DNA of 64,000 nucleotides from SXRF01 sp038043465. GTDB taxonomy: Bacteria > Pseudomonadota > Alphaproteobacteria > Rickettsiales > SXRF01. Shown here in pieces: positions 24,835 through 32,388 of the stretch. Position numbers and translations under genes: made by a program. The stretch covers positions 62,001-126,000 of the forward strand of contig JBBTBX010000002.1 in NCBI GenBank assembly GCA_038043465.1, written 5' to 3'. The notes under the pieces were generated by a model that was given only the letters and a program-made list of their open reading frames with translations, was not told where the DNA came from and made no database searches. Numbering within the stretch: position 1 is the stretch's first letter; every line of letters begins with the position of its first letter.

Positions 24835-25054
24835 TCATTGCGAGCGGCTGTAAGGAGCGTGGCAATCAAGTATTTTCAATATACTCTAGCTACTGGATTG
24901 CTTCGTATTTTTTGCAAAATATACCTTTTGTACTTCAAGAATTGGGAATTCTTGAAGTGCGTACGCTCGCTACGCGGCGAAAAATCGGACTTTCGGTCTC
25001 GATTTTCATATGCTCATCCCAACTTTTCAGTTGGAATGAGTATACTCGCAATGA
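24835..25054. repeat. GTCATTGCGAG palindrome with a second repeat nested inside
   Basis: The outer arms are GTCATTGCGAGCGG at the left and CTCGCAATGACG at the right, the standard ends of the family seen at 359-461. The interior is interrupted by a multi-hairpin element at 24932-25043, so one repeat has inserted into another. The right arm and the nested hairpin run directly into the solute-binding protein gene and provide its start codon. Confidence 0.8.
24932..25043. repeat. Multi-hairpin repeat element, copy 2
   Basis: 24932-24958 is a perfect 12-bp stem with a 3-nt loop. The core (about 24959-25010) has GCTACGCGGCGAAAAATC, GGACTTTCGGTC and TCGATTTTCATA, matching copy 1 (19465-19580) nearly base for base. 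25009-25043 pairs CTCAT-CCAACT with AGTTGG-ATGAG. The outer hairpins differ completely in sequence from copy 1 but keep their pairing and position. Confidence 0.8.
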
Positions 25055-25797
25055 CGATTATTATATCTCCAGCCCATGCTGATGTTTTAAGACTGCCGAC
25101 AGTAACGGTTATGGCGGATCATTCCTTGAGTATTGTTGTATCGGATATTGCCAGAAACTACTCAAGATCGAGACAAGCTATAGTTAACACATCGTTTCTG
25201 CCACAGAAAATCCAGCAGGAGCAGATAAGTGATGGTGAGGCAGCGGACATTCTTATTACTTCAAAAGTGGAATGGATTAATGATCTTAAATTGCAAGGCC
25301 TGATAGATGTACATTCACAAACCAAACTTGCAAAAGACAGGTTGGTTTTAATTGGTAATAATGAAACCAGTGTGGTGTCGGCTGGTGTAGGGCGTTTCCC
25401 GACATTTGATATTATCAAAGCTGGAAATGGTGAGCCAGTGTTCGTTCTCGGAAACCCTGAGTTTCTTATGGAAGGAACATATGGCAAAGATGCTATGCGT
25501 AGCTTTGGTGCTAATGATGATTTAGAGCCATATACGCTTTATGTTAAACGCTTGGATGAAATGTTTGATATGGTGATTAATCAACAAGCGTTTGGCATTT
25601 GTCTGTATAGTTCGGTTATGGATCGTGATGACATGAAAATCATAGATATATTGCCGGAGTCAGCACATAAACCGATTGTGTATAATGCCGTGGTTATAGC
25701 CAGCGACAATATGAATGAAGCGCGCAAATTTTTAGATTACCTTAAAACGGCAGAGGTGAGGAAATTATTGACTAAGAATGGGTTTGTGGTGGATTAG
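25036..25797 (+). CDS. Periplasmic substrate-binding protein, ModA-like
   Basis: An extracellular solute-binding protein of the molybdate-binding type. A longer open frame extends upstream to 24763 but would read through hflX and the repeats, so I take the ATG at 25036 (or 25051). The N-terminus MSILAMTIIISPAHA is a short signal peptide without a positive n-region; its first seven residues are encoded by repeat DNA. The mature part starts DVLRLPTVTVMADHS and contains the ModA-like EAADILITSKVEWINDLKLQG and KDRLVLIGN. No permease or ATPase gene is adjacent. Its 3' end is duplicated beyond the next gene (27025-27066). Confidence 0.75.
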   Translation: MSILAMTIIISPAHADVLRLPTVTVMADHSLSIVVSDIARNYSRSRQAIVNTSFLPQKIQQEQISDGEAADILITSKVEWINDLKLQGLIDVHSQTKLAKDRLVLIGNNETSVVSAGVGRFPTFDIIKAGNGEPVFVLGNPEFLMEGTYGKDAMRSFGANDDLEPYTLYVKRLDEMFDMVINQQAFGICLYSSVMDRDDMKIIDILPESAHKPIVYNAVVIASDNMNEARKFLDYLKTAEVRKLLTKNGFVVD

Positions 25798-26975
25798 GGT
25801 GTTTTTATTGTTTCTATCAACTCTTCTACACCGATAGCAGTGGTTTCCTTATCCATCGGGAAAGACTGTTCTGTCGGAATCACATAAAAGCGTTTATCGG
25901 GTTTTATTTCATCACAGGCGAGGCGGAAGCCTTTAGATATTTTGGGGTTAACTGTGCGCTTGATTTCAATTGCGTATACAATTTTATCTGGTGTTTCGAG
26001 TATCAGATCAATTTCTGCACCCGCGCTGCTGCCGTAGAATGTCGCTTCGGTGCGATATGGCATAATCTGCAATATCTGCTCGATGACGAATCCTTCCCAC
26101 GATATTCCGTAAATCGGATGGCTGCTTAAATCATTATAATCTTTTATTCCAATTAGTGCGTGCAAGATACCACTGTCGCGCACATATATTTTTGGTGTTT
26201 TTACCAAACGTTTTTTTGTATTTCCATACCATGGTCGCAACTGACGCACCAAAAACAGGTCAGCAAGTGTATCCAGATAATTCCGTATCGTGGTCGTTGA
26301 TACAGCAAGATTACCAGCGAGTTTTGTTAAATCTAACTTACTGCCCTGATCGATTGCCAGCATTCGCCATAAGCGATAAACCAGTTCAGCAGGTAAGTTA
26401 TGCCCTAAGTCTGGTAAATCACGTTTTAGATAGGTTCTAATAAAATTTTCTCGCCATTCAAGACTTGTCTCGTCCGAATCTGCAAGGAAGCTGTCAGGGA
26501 AGCCGCCGCGCACCCAGAGCCTATCCATATAGTCATCACGCTTGGATGCTTTGGCTTCCACGATAGCTAGCGGGTCAAGCTCCACATAAGCAATGCGCCC
26601 AGCAAGACTTTCTGAGCTTTGTTTTAGCAGTTCTGGTGACGCTGAGCCAAGAATCAGGAAATGACCGCTTTTTTCGCCTTTTTTTCGCCTCCGATCTATT
26701 ATGCCGCGCAGTTCAGCAAAAATCTCTGGCACAAGATGTATTTCATCCAATATCAGCAGCTTTCCCTCCTGCTTTTCTAAAAATAAATCAGGTTCTTCCA
26801 ACTGCGCTCTGTCGCGCACCCGCTCCAAATCAAGATATATAACCTCCTTTTTATATTTTTTACTAATCTGGAGTGCTAACGTGGTCTTACCAACCTGACG
26901 GCAGCCAAGTATAGCTACAGCTGGGAATTGCTCCAGTTTACGGATGATTTCATCGGTTTTGCTGCGTTTTAACAT
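25794..26975 (-). CDS. AAA_14 / DUF4143 ATPase
   Basis: A 393-residue member of the widespread AAA_14 plus DUF4143 family. Walker A is LGCRQVGKTTLAL, Walker B LLILDEIHLVPE, sensor LILGSASPELLKQSSESLAG; then a winged-helix region (LDLTKLAGNLAVSTTTIRNY) and a C-terminal nuclease-like DUF4143 domain (YGSSAGAEIDLILE, AIEIKRT). The cellular role is not established; members are often strain-specific. Its stop overlaps the stop of the solute-binding gene, and the last 13 codons of that gene reappear on its far side, so it looks inserted. Confidence 0.85.
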   Translation of the reverse strand: MLKRSKTDEIIRKLEQFPAVAILGCRQVGKTTLALQISKKYKKEVIYLDLERVRDRAQLEEPDLFLEKQEGKLLILDEIHLVPEIFAELRGIIDRRRKKGEKSGHFLILGSASPELLKQSSESLAGRIAYVELDPLAIVEAKASKRDDYMDRLWVRGGFPDSFLADSDETSLEWRENFIRTYLKRDLPDLGHNLPAELVYRLWRMLAIDQGSKLDLTKLAGNLAVSTTTIRNYLDTLADLFLVRQLRPWYGNTKKRLVKTPKIYVRDSGILHALIGIKDYNDLSSHPIYGISWEGFVIEQILQIMPYRTEATFYGSSAGAEIDLILETPDKIVYAIEIKRTVNPKISKGFRLACDEIKPDKRFYVIPTEQSFPMDKETTAIGVEELIETIKTP

Positions 26976-27024
26976 CCTTGTAATTTACAATATCAAGTTT
27001 GGAATTGCAAGGACAATATGAGGA

Positions 27025-27066
27025 GCGAGAAAAATATTGGCTAAGAATGGTTTTGTGGTTGATTGA
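27025..27066 (+). pseudogene. Stranded 3' end of the ModA-like gene
   Basis: The plus strand reads ARKILAKNGFVVD then stop, against VRKLLTKNGFVVD then stop at the end of the intact gene (25756-25797). The two tails enclose the AAA ATPase gene. Nothing more of the gene is recognisable upstream. Confidence 0.7.
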
Positions 27067-27105
27067 GTATGAGTGTTGAGTTGGGAGTGCTGAGTTTAGA
27101 GCAAT
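27064..27105. repeat. Heptanucleotide array near tsaD
   Basis: Six 7-bp units: TGAGTAT, GAGTGTT, GAGTTGG, GAGTGCT, GAGTTTA, GAGCAAT. It starts in the stop codon of the stranded gene tail and ends just before the palindrome at 27112. Confidence 0.8.
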
Positions 27106-27111
27106 CTAGGC

Positions 27112-27176
27112 TGTCATTCCGAGCTTGTCGAGGAATCTTGCCTTTATCAAATTCTCTAACATTCGCTCGAGATGAC
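27112..27176. repeat. GTCATTCCGAG / CTCGAGATGAC palindrome
   Basis: Inverted repeat with arms GTCATTCCGAGC and GCTCGAGATGAC ending 6 bp before the tsaD stop codon. Related in design to the GTCATTGCGAG family but of different sequence; a half copy is at 50638-50668 and a relative at 62177-62264. Confidence 0.75.
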
Positions 27177-27182
27177 AAAATA

Positions 27183-28193
27183 CTAAACCAAAGGCCAGCG
27201 GGCGCGTGGTTCGAAATCTAGTCCGTCAATTAGCCCAAGTTTAAAGCGTTCGATGCCTGCCCATGCAATCATCGCTGCATTATCGGTGCAGAGTTTTATT
27301 GGCGGGGCGACTAATTCTAGTTCATGTTGCGTAAGTAGTTTCTGTAGTTCACCGCGGATATATTGATTGGCAGCAACACCGCCAGCCAGCACAAAATGTT
27401 TTCCTTCTGGATGTTGTGCTTTAAACTGATTAATAGCAGTTCCAGCACGTTCTAAAACACTCTGTGTTGCTGTATATTGAAAAGAAGCGCAGATGTCGGC
27501 TTTGTTTTGCTCGGTGAGTTCACCTATTTCCTGAATTTTAAGGCGTACTGCAGTTTTTAAGCCAGAGAAAGAAAAATCACAACCTTCGCGACCGCGTAGT
27601 GGAATTGGAAAAACATATTTATGTTCATCGCCTTTTTTAGCGAATTGTTCTACTGCTGCGCCACCTGGATAGCCAAGCCCTAGCATTTTTGCGGTTTTAT
27701 CGAACACTTCGCCTAGAGCATCATCCAGAGTGCCTCCGAGTTTTTGATATTTTCCAACACCACTGACGATTAAAAACTGGCAATGTCCGCCGGAAACCAA
27801 CAGCAGTAAATAAGGGAAGGGGACATTATCAGTTAGGCGCACGGTGAGTGCGTGTCCTTCCAGATGGTTCACGGCGATGAACGGTTTTTTATGAACGCTG
27901 GCTATGGCTTTTGCGGTCATCACGCCAACAATTACTCCGCCGATTAGCCCTGGACCTGCGGTTGCGGCTACTGCGTCAATTTCTGAAAGAGAAACATTTG
28001 CTTCAGCAAGAGCGCGGGTGATGACATTTTCGATATGCTCCATATGCGCGCGCGCGGCTATTTCCGGCACAACTCCACCATAAGCCTCATGCTCAGTCTG
28101 CGACAAAACTATATTTGACAAAATGCGCTTGTCGTCAGAGACAATCGCCGCTGCCGTTTCATCGCAACTGGTTTCGATACCAAGAATTAGCAT
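27183..28193 (-). CDS. tsaD: tRNA N6-adenosine threonylcarbamoyltransferase TsaD
   Basis: A 336-residue TsaD (formerly Gcp/YgjD) completing the universal t6A37 modification of ANN-decoding tRNAs. Motifs: LGIETSCDETAAA at the N-terminus, AVNHLEGHAL with the metal-binding His residues, LLLVSGGHCQFL, LGYPGGAAVEQFAKKG, LAGGVAANQYIR, and CTDNAAMIAWAG. It is transcribed alone on the minus strand, with a heptamer array directly upstream of its start. Confidence 0.97.
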   Translation of the reverse strand: MLILGIETSCDETAAAIVSDDKRILSNIVLSQTEHEAYGGVVPEIAARAHMEHIENVITRALAEANVSLSEIDAVAATAGPGLIGGVIVGVMTAKAIASVHKKPFIAVNHLEGHALTVRLTDNVPFPYLLLLVSGGHCQFLIVSGVGKYQKLGGTLDDALGEVFDKTAKMLGLGYPGGAAVEQFAKKGDEHKYVFPIPLRGREGCDFSFSGLKTAVRLKIQEIGELTEQNKADICASFQYTATQSVLERAGTAINQFKAQHPEGKHFVLAGGVAANQYIRGELQKLLTQHELELVAPPIKLCTDNAAMIAWAGIERFKLGLIDGLDFEPRARWPLV

Positions 28194-28194
28194 A

Positions 28195-28222
28195 TTAGTT
28201 GTAAGTTGTTGGTTGCTGTTAT
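28195..28222. repeat. Heptanucleotide array upstream of tsaD
   Basis: Four 7-bp units TTAGTTG, TAAGTTG, TTGGTTG, CTGTTAT directly upstream of the tsaD start codon (complement of 28191-28193), so it lies in the tsaD leader. The rest of the gap up to 28305 is very AT-rich and likely holds divergent promoters for tsaD and the methyltransferase. Confidence 0.6.
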
Positions 28223-28305
28223 ATTATAATTGCTTAAAAAAATTCAAAATACTATAAATATAAAAATTCAAAAATCATGATAAAGATAGAAATAGAATAA
28301 ATCAT

Positions 28306-29385
28306 ATGAGCTTTGAAAAAACATACGGAACTTTTAAGGTTGCCTCTGATTACGAACATTCAGTTTTAAGTCCATCACATCCAAAGAAAATTTTGAATAA
28401 AACCCCTAAAATAGTTTCTTTGTTTTCTGGTTGTGGTGGTATGGATTTGGGGTTCAAGAAGGCTGGTTTTGATATTATTTGGGCTAACGACTTTAATCAT
28501 TGGGCTTGTACAACATACGCAAATAATTTTGGTAATCATGTACATGAGGGTGACATTTGTGATTTCCCTTCCTCAAAAATTCCAGATTGTGATATGATTA
28601 TAGGTGGTTTCCCCTGTCAAGATTTTTCTATGATTTGGAAAAGAGGAGGGATAGGGACTGAACGTGGCAATTTATACCGTCAGTTCGTAAGAATAGTAAC
28701 AGATAAACAACCGAAAATTTTTATAGCTGAGAATGTAAAAGGGCTTTTAACTGCTAATGACGGTAAAGCTGTGCAGGCGATTATAGATGATTTTACAAAT
28801 TCAGGATATAATGTTGAATTGCATAAAGTGAATTTTGCTAATTACGGTGCGCCACAATTAAGAGAGCGCGTACTAATAATTGGTATTCATAAATCAATAA
28901 ATCAGAAATTTAAACTGCCAGATGTTACTCATACTAATGAAACATTTGTAAGTTCAGAAGAGGCACTTCGTGGCGTTAAAAAAGTTTTGTATAACAATGA
29001 ACATCAAAATATACAGAAAAAAACTGTAGAAATGCTAAAGCTGATCCCAGCAGGCGGAAATTTTACTTCGATTCCTAAAGATTCTCCATATTATGTTAAC
29101 GGAATGATTAGCCATGTGTATCGCAGGCTACATCCAAAGAAACCATCAACTACAATAATTGCTGGTGGCGGAGGGGGGACGTGGGGATATCACTATGAAG
29201 AACCACGACCATTAACAAACCGTGAACGTGCAAGGCTATTTGGCTATCCTGATAATTTTATATTTGAAGGGTCAATAACAGAGGTTAGGAGGCAAATTGG
29301 AAATTCTGTTCCTCCAGTTGGTATTTTGCCAATAGCAAAATCAATAAAAAATTTTTTGGATAAAGTTAGCAAGCATGGTGTTTAG
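28306..29385 (+). CDS. DNA (cytosine-5-)-methyltransferase of a type II R-M system
   Basis: A 359-residue C5 methyltransferase. Motif I: VSLFSGCGGMDLGFKKAGF; motif IV: GGFPCQDFS with catalytic Cys; motif VI: IAENVKGLL; motif VIII: QLRERVLIIG; motifs IX-X: RRLHPKKPSTT, RLFGYPDNF and RRQIGNSVPPVG. It overlaps the downstream restriction gene by 11 bp. Both genes are more AT-rich than the flanking tsaD and hemC, as expected for acquired R-M genes. The recognition site cannot be read from the sequence. Confidence 0.95.
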   Translation: MSFEKTYGTFKVASDYEHSVLSPSHPKKILNKTPKIVSLFSGCGGMDLGFKKAGFDIIWANDFNHWACTTYANNFGNHVHEGDICDFPSSKIPDCDMIIGGFPCQDFSMIWKRGGIGTERGNLYRQFVRIVTDKQPKIFIAENVKGLLTANDGKAVQAIIDDFTNSGYNVELHKVNFANYGAPQLRERVLIIGIHKSINQKFKLPDVTHTNETFVSSEEALRGVKKVLYNNEHQNIQKKTVEMLKLIPAGGNFTSIPKDSPYYVNGMISHVYRRLHPKKPSTTIIAGGGGGTWGYHYEEPRPLTNRERARLFGYPDNFIFEGSITEVRRQIGNSVPPVGILPIAKSIKNFLDKVSKHGV

Positions 29386-30310
29386 CAATAGAGAAGGTGA
29401 GACTTTATCCTTTAAAAACTGTTTAAGCGATTTATTTGCAGATTCAGAAGAAGTTAATATCGCCGTTGGTTATGTTGCCTCAGATACAGTTAAGGAATTT
29501 AGAAAAAAATTTATACGATTAGCTAATAACGGAGGATTAATTCGTGTATTAGTAGGAATGGCTTTTTTTGAAGGGTTGAGTGATTACAAAAGAACTTTGC
29601 TAGAGGAACTTGATGTTGAACTAAAGGCTATCAGTAATGATAATGGTGTATATCTACCATACACAAGAAGATATCATGGAAAAATTTATGACATAGTCAA
29701 AAATAGTAATAGAAGAATATTTGTTGGTTCAGCTAATTTTTCTAACAATGCTTTTAAACTTAATCTTGAATGTTCTGTTGAGGTGTCGGATAAAACTTCT
29801 CAAAATAAAGTTCATTCTTATGTTGATTATCTGTTTTCTGATAATGTTTCAACAAGCATCAATAAAACTCAAATACCAGTAGCTGGGATTCCTGCAAAAA
29901 AAGCTGTTGCTTTGCATCAAAGATCAAACCTGAATGTTTATTTTGGAAAAGGGAGGCTTTCTAGAACTACTGGAAAAATTGCACCTCGTCCATGGTATGA
30001 AGTTGAGTTGATTAATCCAGTTAAAGTTACAAAATCTCCAAATTATCCAAATGGTAATTTTACTTTACTTACCTCGGATGGGTATAAAATTCCTATGTCG
30101 ACAAATGGCGATTATCATAAAAATATGCGTTCATCTGGAACAGAAAAAGGAAGTTTGCAATTACTTGGTCAGTGGATAAAGGGACGTTTGCAATCGGCTG
30201 GTGCTTTACAACAATACCAACCTATTACACCTGAAACTTTTGAAATTTATGGCAAGCGCAATTTGCGTTTGTATAAGATAGATAAGACCACATATTACAC
30301 CGATTTTTAA
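29375..30310 (+). CDS. PLD-type restriction endonuclease, NgoFVII-like
   Basis: A 311-residue partner of the methyltransferase. The N-terminal about 170 residues are a single phospholipase D-like domain with the HxK motif RYHGKIYDIV and IFVGSANFSNNAFKLNLECSV. This is the NgoFVII/BfiI arrangement, where one HKD motif per monomer forms the active site in a dimer without metal. The C-terminal half (APRPWYEVELINPVKVTKS...LTSDGYKI) is the family's DNA-recognition domain. It ends 14 bp before hemC. Confidence 0.85.
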   Translation: MVFSNREGETLSFKNCLSDLFADSEEVNIAVGYVASDTVKEFRKKFIRLANNGGLIRVLVGMAFFEGLSDYKRTLLEELDVELKAISNDNGVYLPYTRRYHGKIYDIVKNSNRRIFVGSANFSNNAFKLNLECSVEVSDKTSQNKVHSYVDYLFSDNVSTSINKTQIPVAGIPAKKAVALHQRSNLNVYFGKGRLSRTTGKIAPRPWYEVELINPVKVTKSPNYPNGNFTLLTSDGYKIPMSTNGDYHKNMRSSGTEKGSLQLLGQWIKGRLQSAGALQQYQPITPETFEIYGKRNLRLYKIDKTTYYTDF

Positions 30311-30324
30311 TAACGATTCAACCC

Positions 30325-31206
30325 ATGACCATCAAGCTCGGAACCAGAAAAAGCCCACTTGCCCTTGCTCAGGCGCAGCAGGTGCGGATGCTGTTGTTAA
30401 AAGCACATCCACATATTACGGTTGAAATCGTTCATATCGTCACCAGTGGCGATAAATTTCTTAGCCAGAATCTGGCGGATATTGGCGGTAAAGGTCTGTT
30501 TACCAAGGAAATTGAAGATGGTCTGCTGGATGGCTCGCTGGATATTGCCGTGCACTCCATGAAAGATATGCCGACAAAATTGCCGGATGGGTTGATTATC
30601 GGGGCGATGATTGCCCGTGAAGATCCACGCGATATGCTAATTGGAGCAGGGCTTAAAAGCATTGGTGATTTGCCGCGTGAAGCGATATTTGGCACTTCTT
30701 CACTACGCCGCGCTGCACAGGTGAAAATTAAAAGACCAGATATAAAAATTGTGCCGTTTCGTGGCAATGTACAGAGTCGTTTAACGAAACTAAATAATGG
30801 AGAGGTGCAGGCGACCATGCTGGCAAAGGCTGGGCTTAACCGTCTTGGAATTAAAGAAATAAATGGAGTGGTGCTAGAAGTTGAGGAATTCTTGCCAGCA
30901 ATTGCGCAAGGAGCTATTGGTATTGAATGTCGTGAGAATGATACAAAAATTCGGGAATTACTTGCGCCACTTGCTCATAAAAATACGATGCTGGCGGTGG
31001 ATTGCGAGCGGGCTTTTCTGCGCGTGTTAGATGGTTCATGCCGTACACCGATTTCTGGCTATGCCATGATTGAAAATGACAGTATTTTCCTACGTGGACT
31101 AATCGCTAAACCAGACGGTAGTAGTTTTAAGCAGGGTGAATTGCGCGGTAGCGTTAAGGATGCTGAGGCTATAGGCGTGGATTTGGGGAAGATGCTTAAA
31201 AATTAG
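30325..31206 (+). CDS. hemC: Porphobilinogen deaminase (hydroxymethylbilane synthase)
   Basis: A 293-residue HemC joining four porphobilinogens in haem synthesis. Signatures: KLGTRKSPLALAQAQQVR, VTSGDKF, GLFTKEIEDGLLDGSLDIAVHS, GTSSLRRAAQ, PFRGNVQSRLTKL, and the dipyrromethane-cofactor cysteine in LDGSCRTPISGYA. It is slightly shorter than the about 310-residue E. coli enzyme at the C-terminus. Convergent overlap of 11 bp with the hydrolase gene. Confidence 0.96.
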   Translation: MTIKLGTRKSPLALAQAQQVRMLLLKAHPHITVEIVHIVTSGDKFLSQNLADIGGKGLFTKEIEDGLLDGSLDIAVHSMKDMPTKLPDGLIIGAMIAREDPRDMLIGAGLKSIGDLPREAIFGTSSLRRAAQVKIKRPDIKIVPFRGNVQSRLTKLNNGEVQATMLAKAGLNRLGIKEINGVVLEVEEFLPAIAQGAIGIECRENDTKIRELLAPLAHKNTMLAVDCERAFLRVLDGSCRTPISGYAMIENDSIFLRGLIAKPDGSSFKQGELRGSVKDAEAIGVDLGKMLKN

Positions 31207-32038
31207 TTATCAATTTATAGGTTTTGCTGAATTCTAGTACCGCGCTGGTGAGCTTTTTAAGATCAAAATTATTGTGATTAACTTCTGGAAAATATATTGC
31301 TTGTTTTGGTTCATTAGCCTTAGCGAATAATTCTTTACCCAATGTTATTGGAACAAGAGTATCCATTTCTCCATGAAAGAACAAAGTTGGAGCATGAATA
31401 TTTTCAATTTTACTTAATGAATCGTAACGGTCTTTGAGCAGTAGATTTACAGGAAGCCAAGGGTATCGGTTGCTTGCTGGCGCTGCCATTGAGGTAAATG
31501 GTGATTGCAGAATCATCGCAGCAATTTTATGCTCGGTTGCCATTTGAACTGCTACTCCCGAGCCGATAGATTCACCATAAATTATGATTTTATTTTCAGG
31601 AATAGATAGGGTTTTTGTGGCGTATTCCATTGTGGTGCGCCCGTCCTGATAAAACCCATCCTCGGAAGGTTTGCCCTCACTTTTGCCATATCCTCGATAA
31701 TCAAGACCAAGCACACCAAAACCAGCATCACGCAATAAACCAAAAAAAACTGCCCTATGCGATAAATTTCCGCCATTACCATGAAAATGAATAATAGTTG
31801 GAAAATCTTCTTTTGCCGGGTGATACCATGCTTCCAGTTTTGTTCCGTCTTTAGCGGTCAGGTTTATTGCTGAGAAATCAACCAGCCCGTAACTTGCCGG
31901 GGATTCAATAGCAATAGTTGGAACATACATTAAACTACGCTGGAAACTGTACATTCCAACGCAAACTATAAGATAAACAATAACAAACTTTTTTAAGAAT
32001 GATTTTAGTTTTGGCAAGGTGCGACCTTTATTTCCCAT
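31196..32038 (-). CDS. Alpha/beta hydrolase, BEM46-like
   Basis: A 280-residue protein with an N-terminal membrane anchor (VIVYLIVCVGMYSFQ) and an alpha/beta hydrolase fold: oxyanion FHGNGGNLSHR, DYRGYGKSEG, nucleophile elbow IYGESIGSG, catalytic Asp in FHGEMDTLVP and His in EVNHNNF. This is the BEM46/ABHD13-like family, whose substrates are mostly unknown. It starts by overlapping the 3' end of the BrnA-like antitoxin gene by 11 bp, so both are probably co-transcribed. Confidence 0.9.
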   Translation of the reverse strand: MGNKGRTLPKLKSFLKKFVIVYLIVCVGMYSFQRSLMYVPTIAIESPASYGLVDFSAINLTAKDGTKLEAWYHPAKEDFPTIIHFHGNGGNLSHRAVFFGLLRDAGFGVLGLDYRGYGKSEGKPSEDGFYQDGRTTMEYATKTLSIPENKIIIYGESIGSGVAVQMATEHKIAAMILQSPFTSMAAPASNRYPWLPVNLLLKDRYDSLSKIENIHAPTLFFHGEMDTLVPITLGKELFAKANEPKQAIYFPEVNHNNFDLKKLTSAVLEFSKTYKLITNF

Positions 32039-32324
32039 GTAATTCCTTTGTTACTGCGTTATCAAGCATAATTTTCATTAAAGATTGATAAGGCACATCT
32101 TTTTTATTAGCCAGAATTTTAATATTATTTAGAAGCCCAGAAGGAAGCCGTAAAGAAATTGATTTAGTAGAAAGTTTTAGGTTTGGCAAAATTCCCATCT
32201 TCCCTTTGCTCCAATCAATATAATCAGTAGTGTCATGTGTAAGCCAGAACTCTGCCTCTGCCTCTTCATCTTCATTTGCAAATTTAGGAATAGCTTTTAA
32301 TTTTTTAATTTCCCTTTTTGGCAT
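32028..32324 (-). CDS. BrnA/CopG-type antitoxin, orphan
   Basis: A 98-residue protein: FWLTHDTTDYIDWSKG near residue 27 and the ribbon-helix-helix STKSISLRLPSGLLNNIKIL with KKDVPYQSLMKIML. These are hallmarks of BrnA antitoxins (partner BrnT). The expected brnT immediately upstream is reduced to its last about 23 codons (32305-32376). The antitoxin itself appears intact. Confidence 0.85.
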   Translation of the reverse strand: MPKREIKKLKAIPKFANEDEEAEAEFWLTHDTTDYIDWSKGKMGILPNLKLSTKSISLRLPSGLLNNIKILANKKDVPYQSLMKIMLDNAVTKELHGK

Positions 32325-32376
32325 AAATATCTGACTCCTTTCTACTCATTGCTCGCGCCGAAATAATGCGGATATG
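32305..32376 (-). pseudogene. BrnT toxin remnant
   Basis: On the minus strand the frame reads HIRIISARAMSRKESDIYAK then KGN and stop. BrnT proteins end with a closely similar IRIISARKATRxERxxYE segment. The frame overlaps the start of the BrnA-like antitoxin, as in intact brnTA operons. The rest of the toxin is missing; the sequence upstream runs into the 3' end of purA (32389). Confidence 0.75.
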
Positions 32377-32388
32377 ATATTATATTTT

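Noticed and set aside
24763..25035. Long 5' extension of the ModA-like gene
   Set aside because: It overlaps the end of hflX in another frame and consists of two nested repeats; the signal peptide only appears after 25036.
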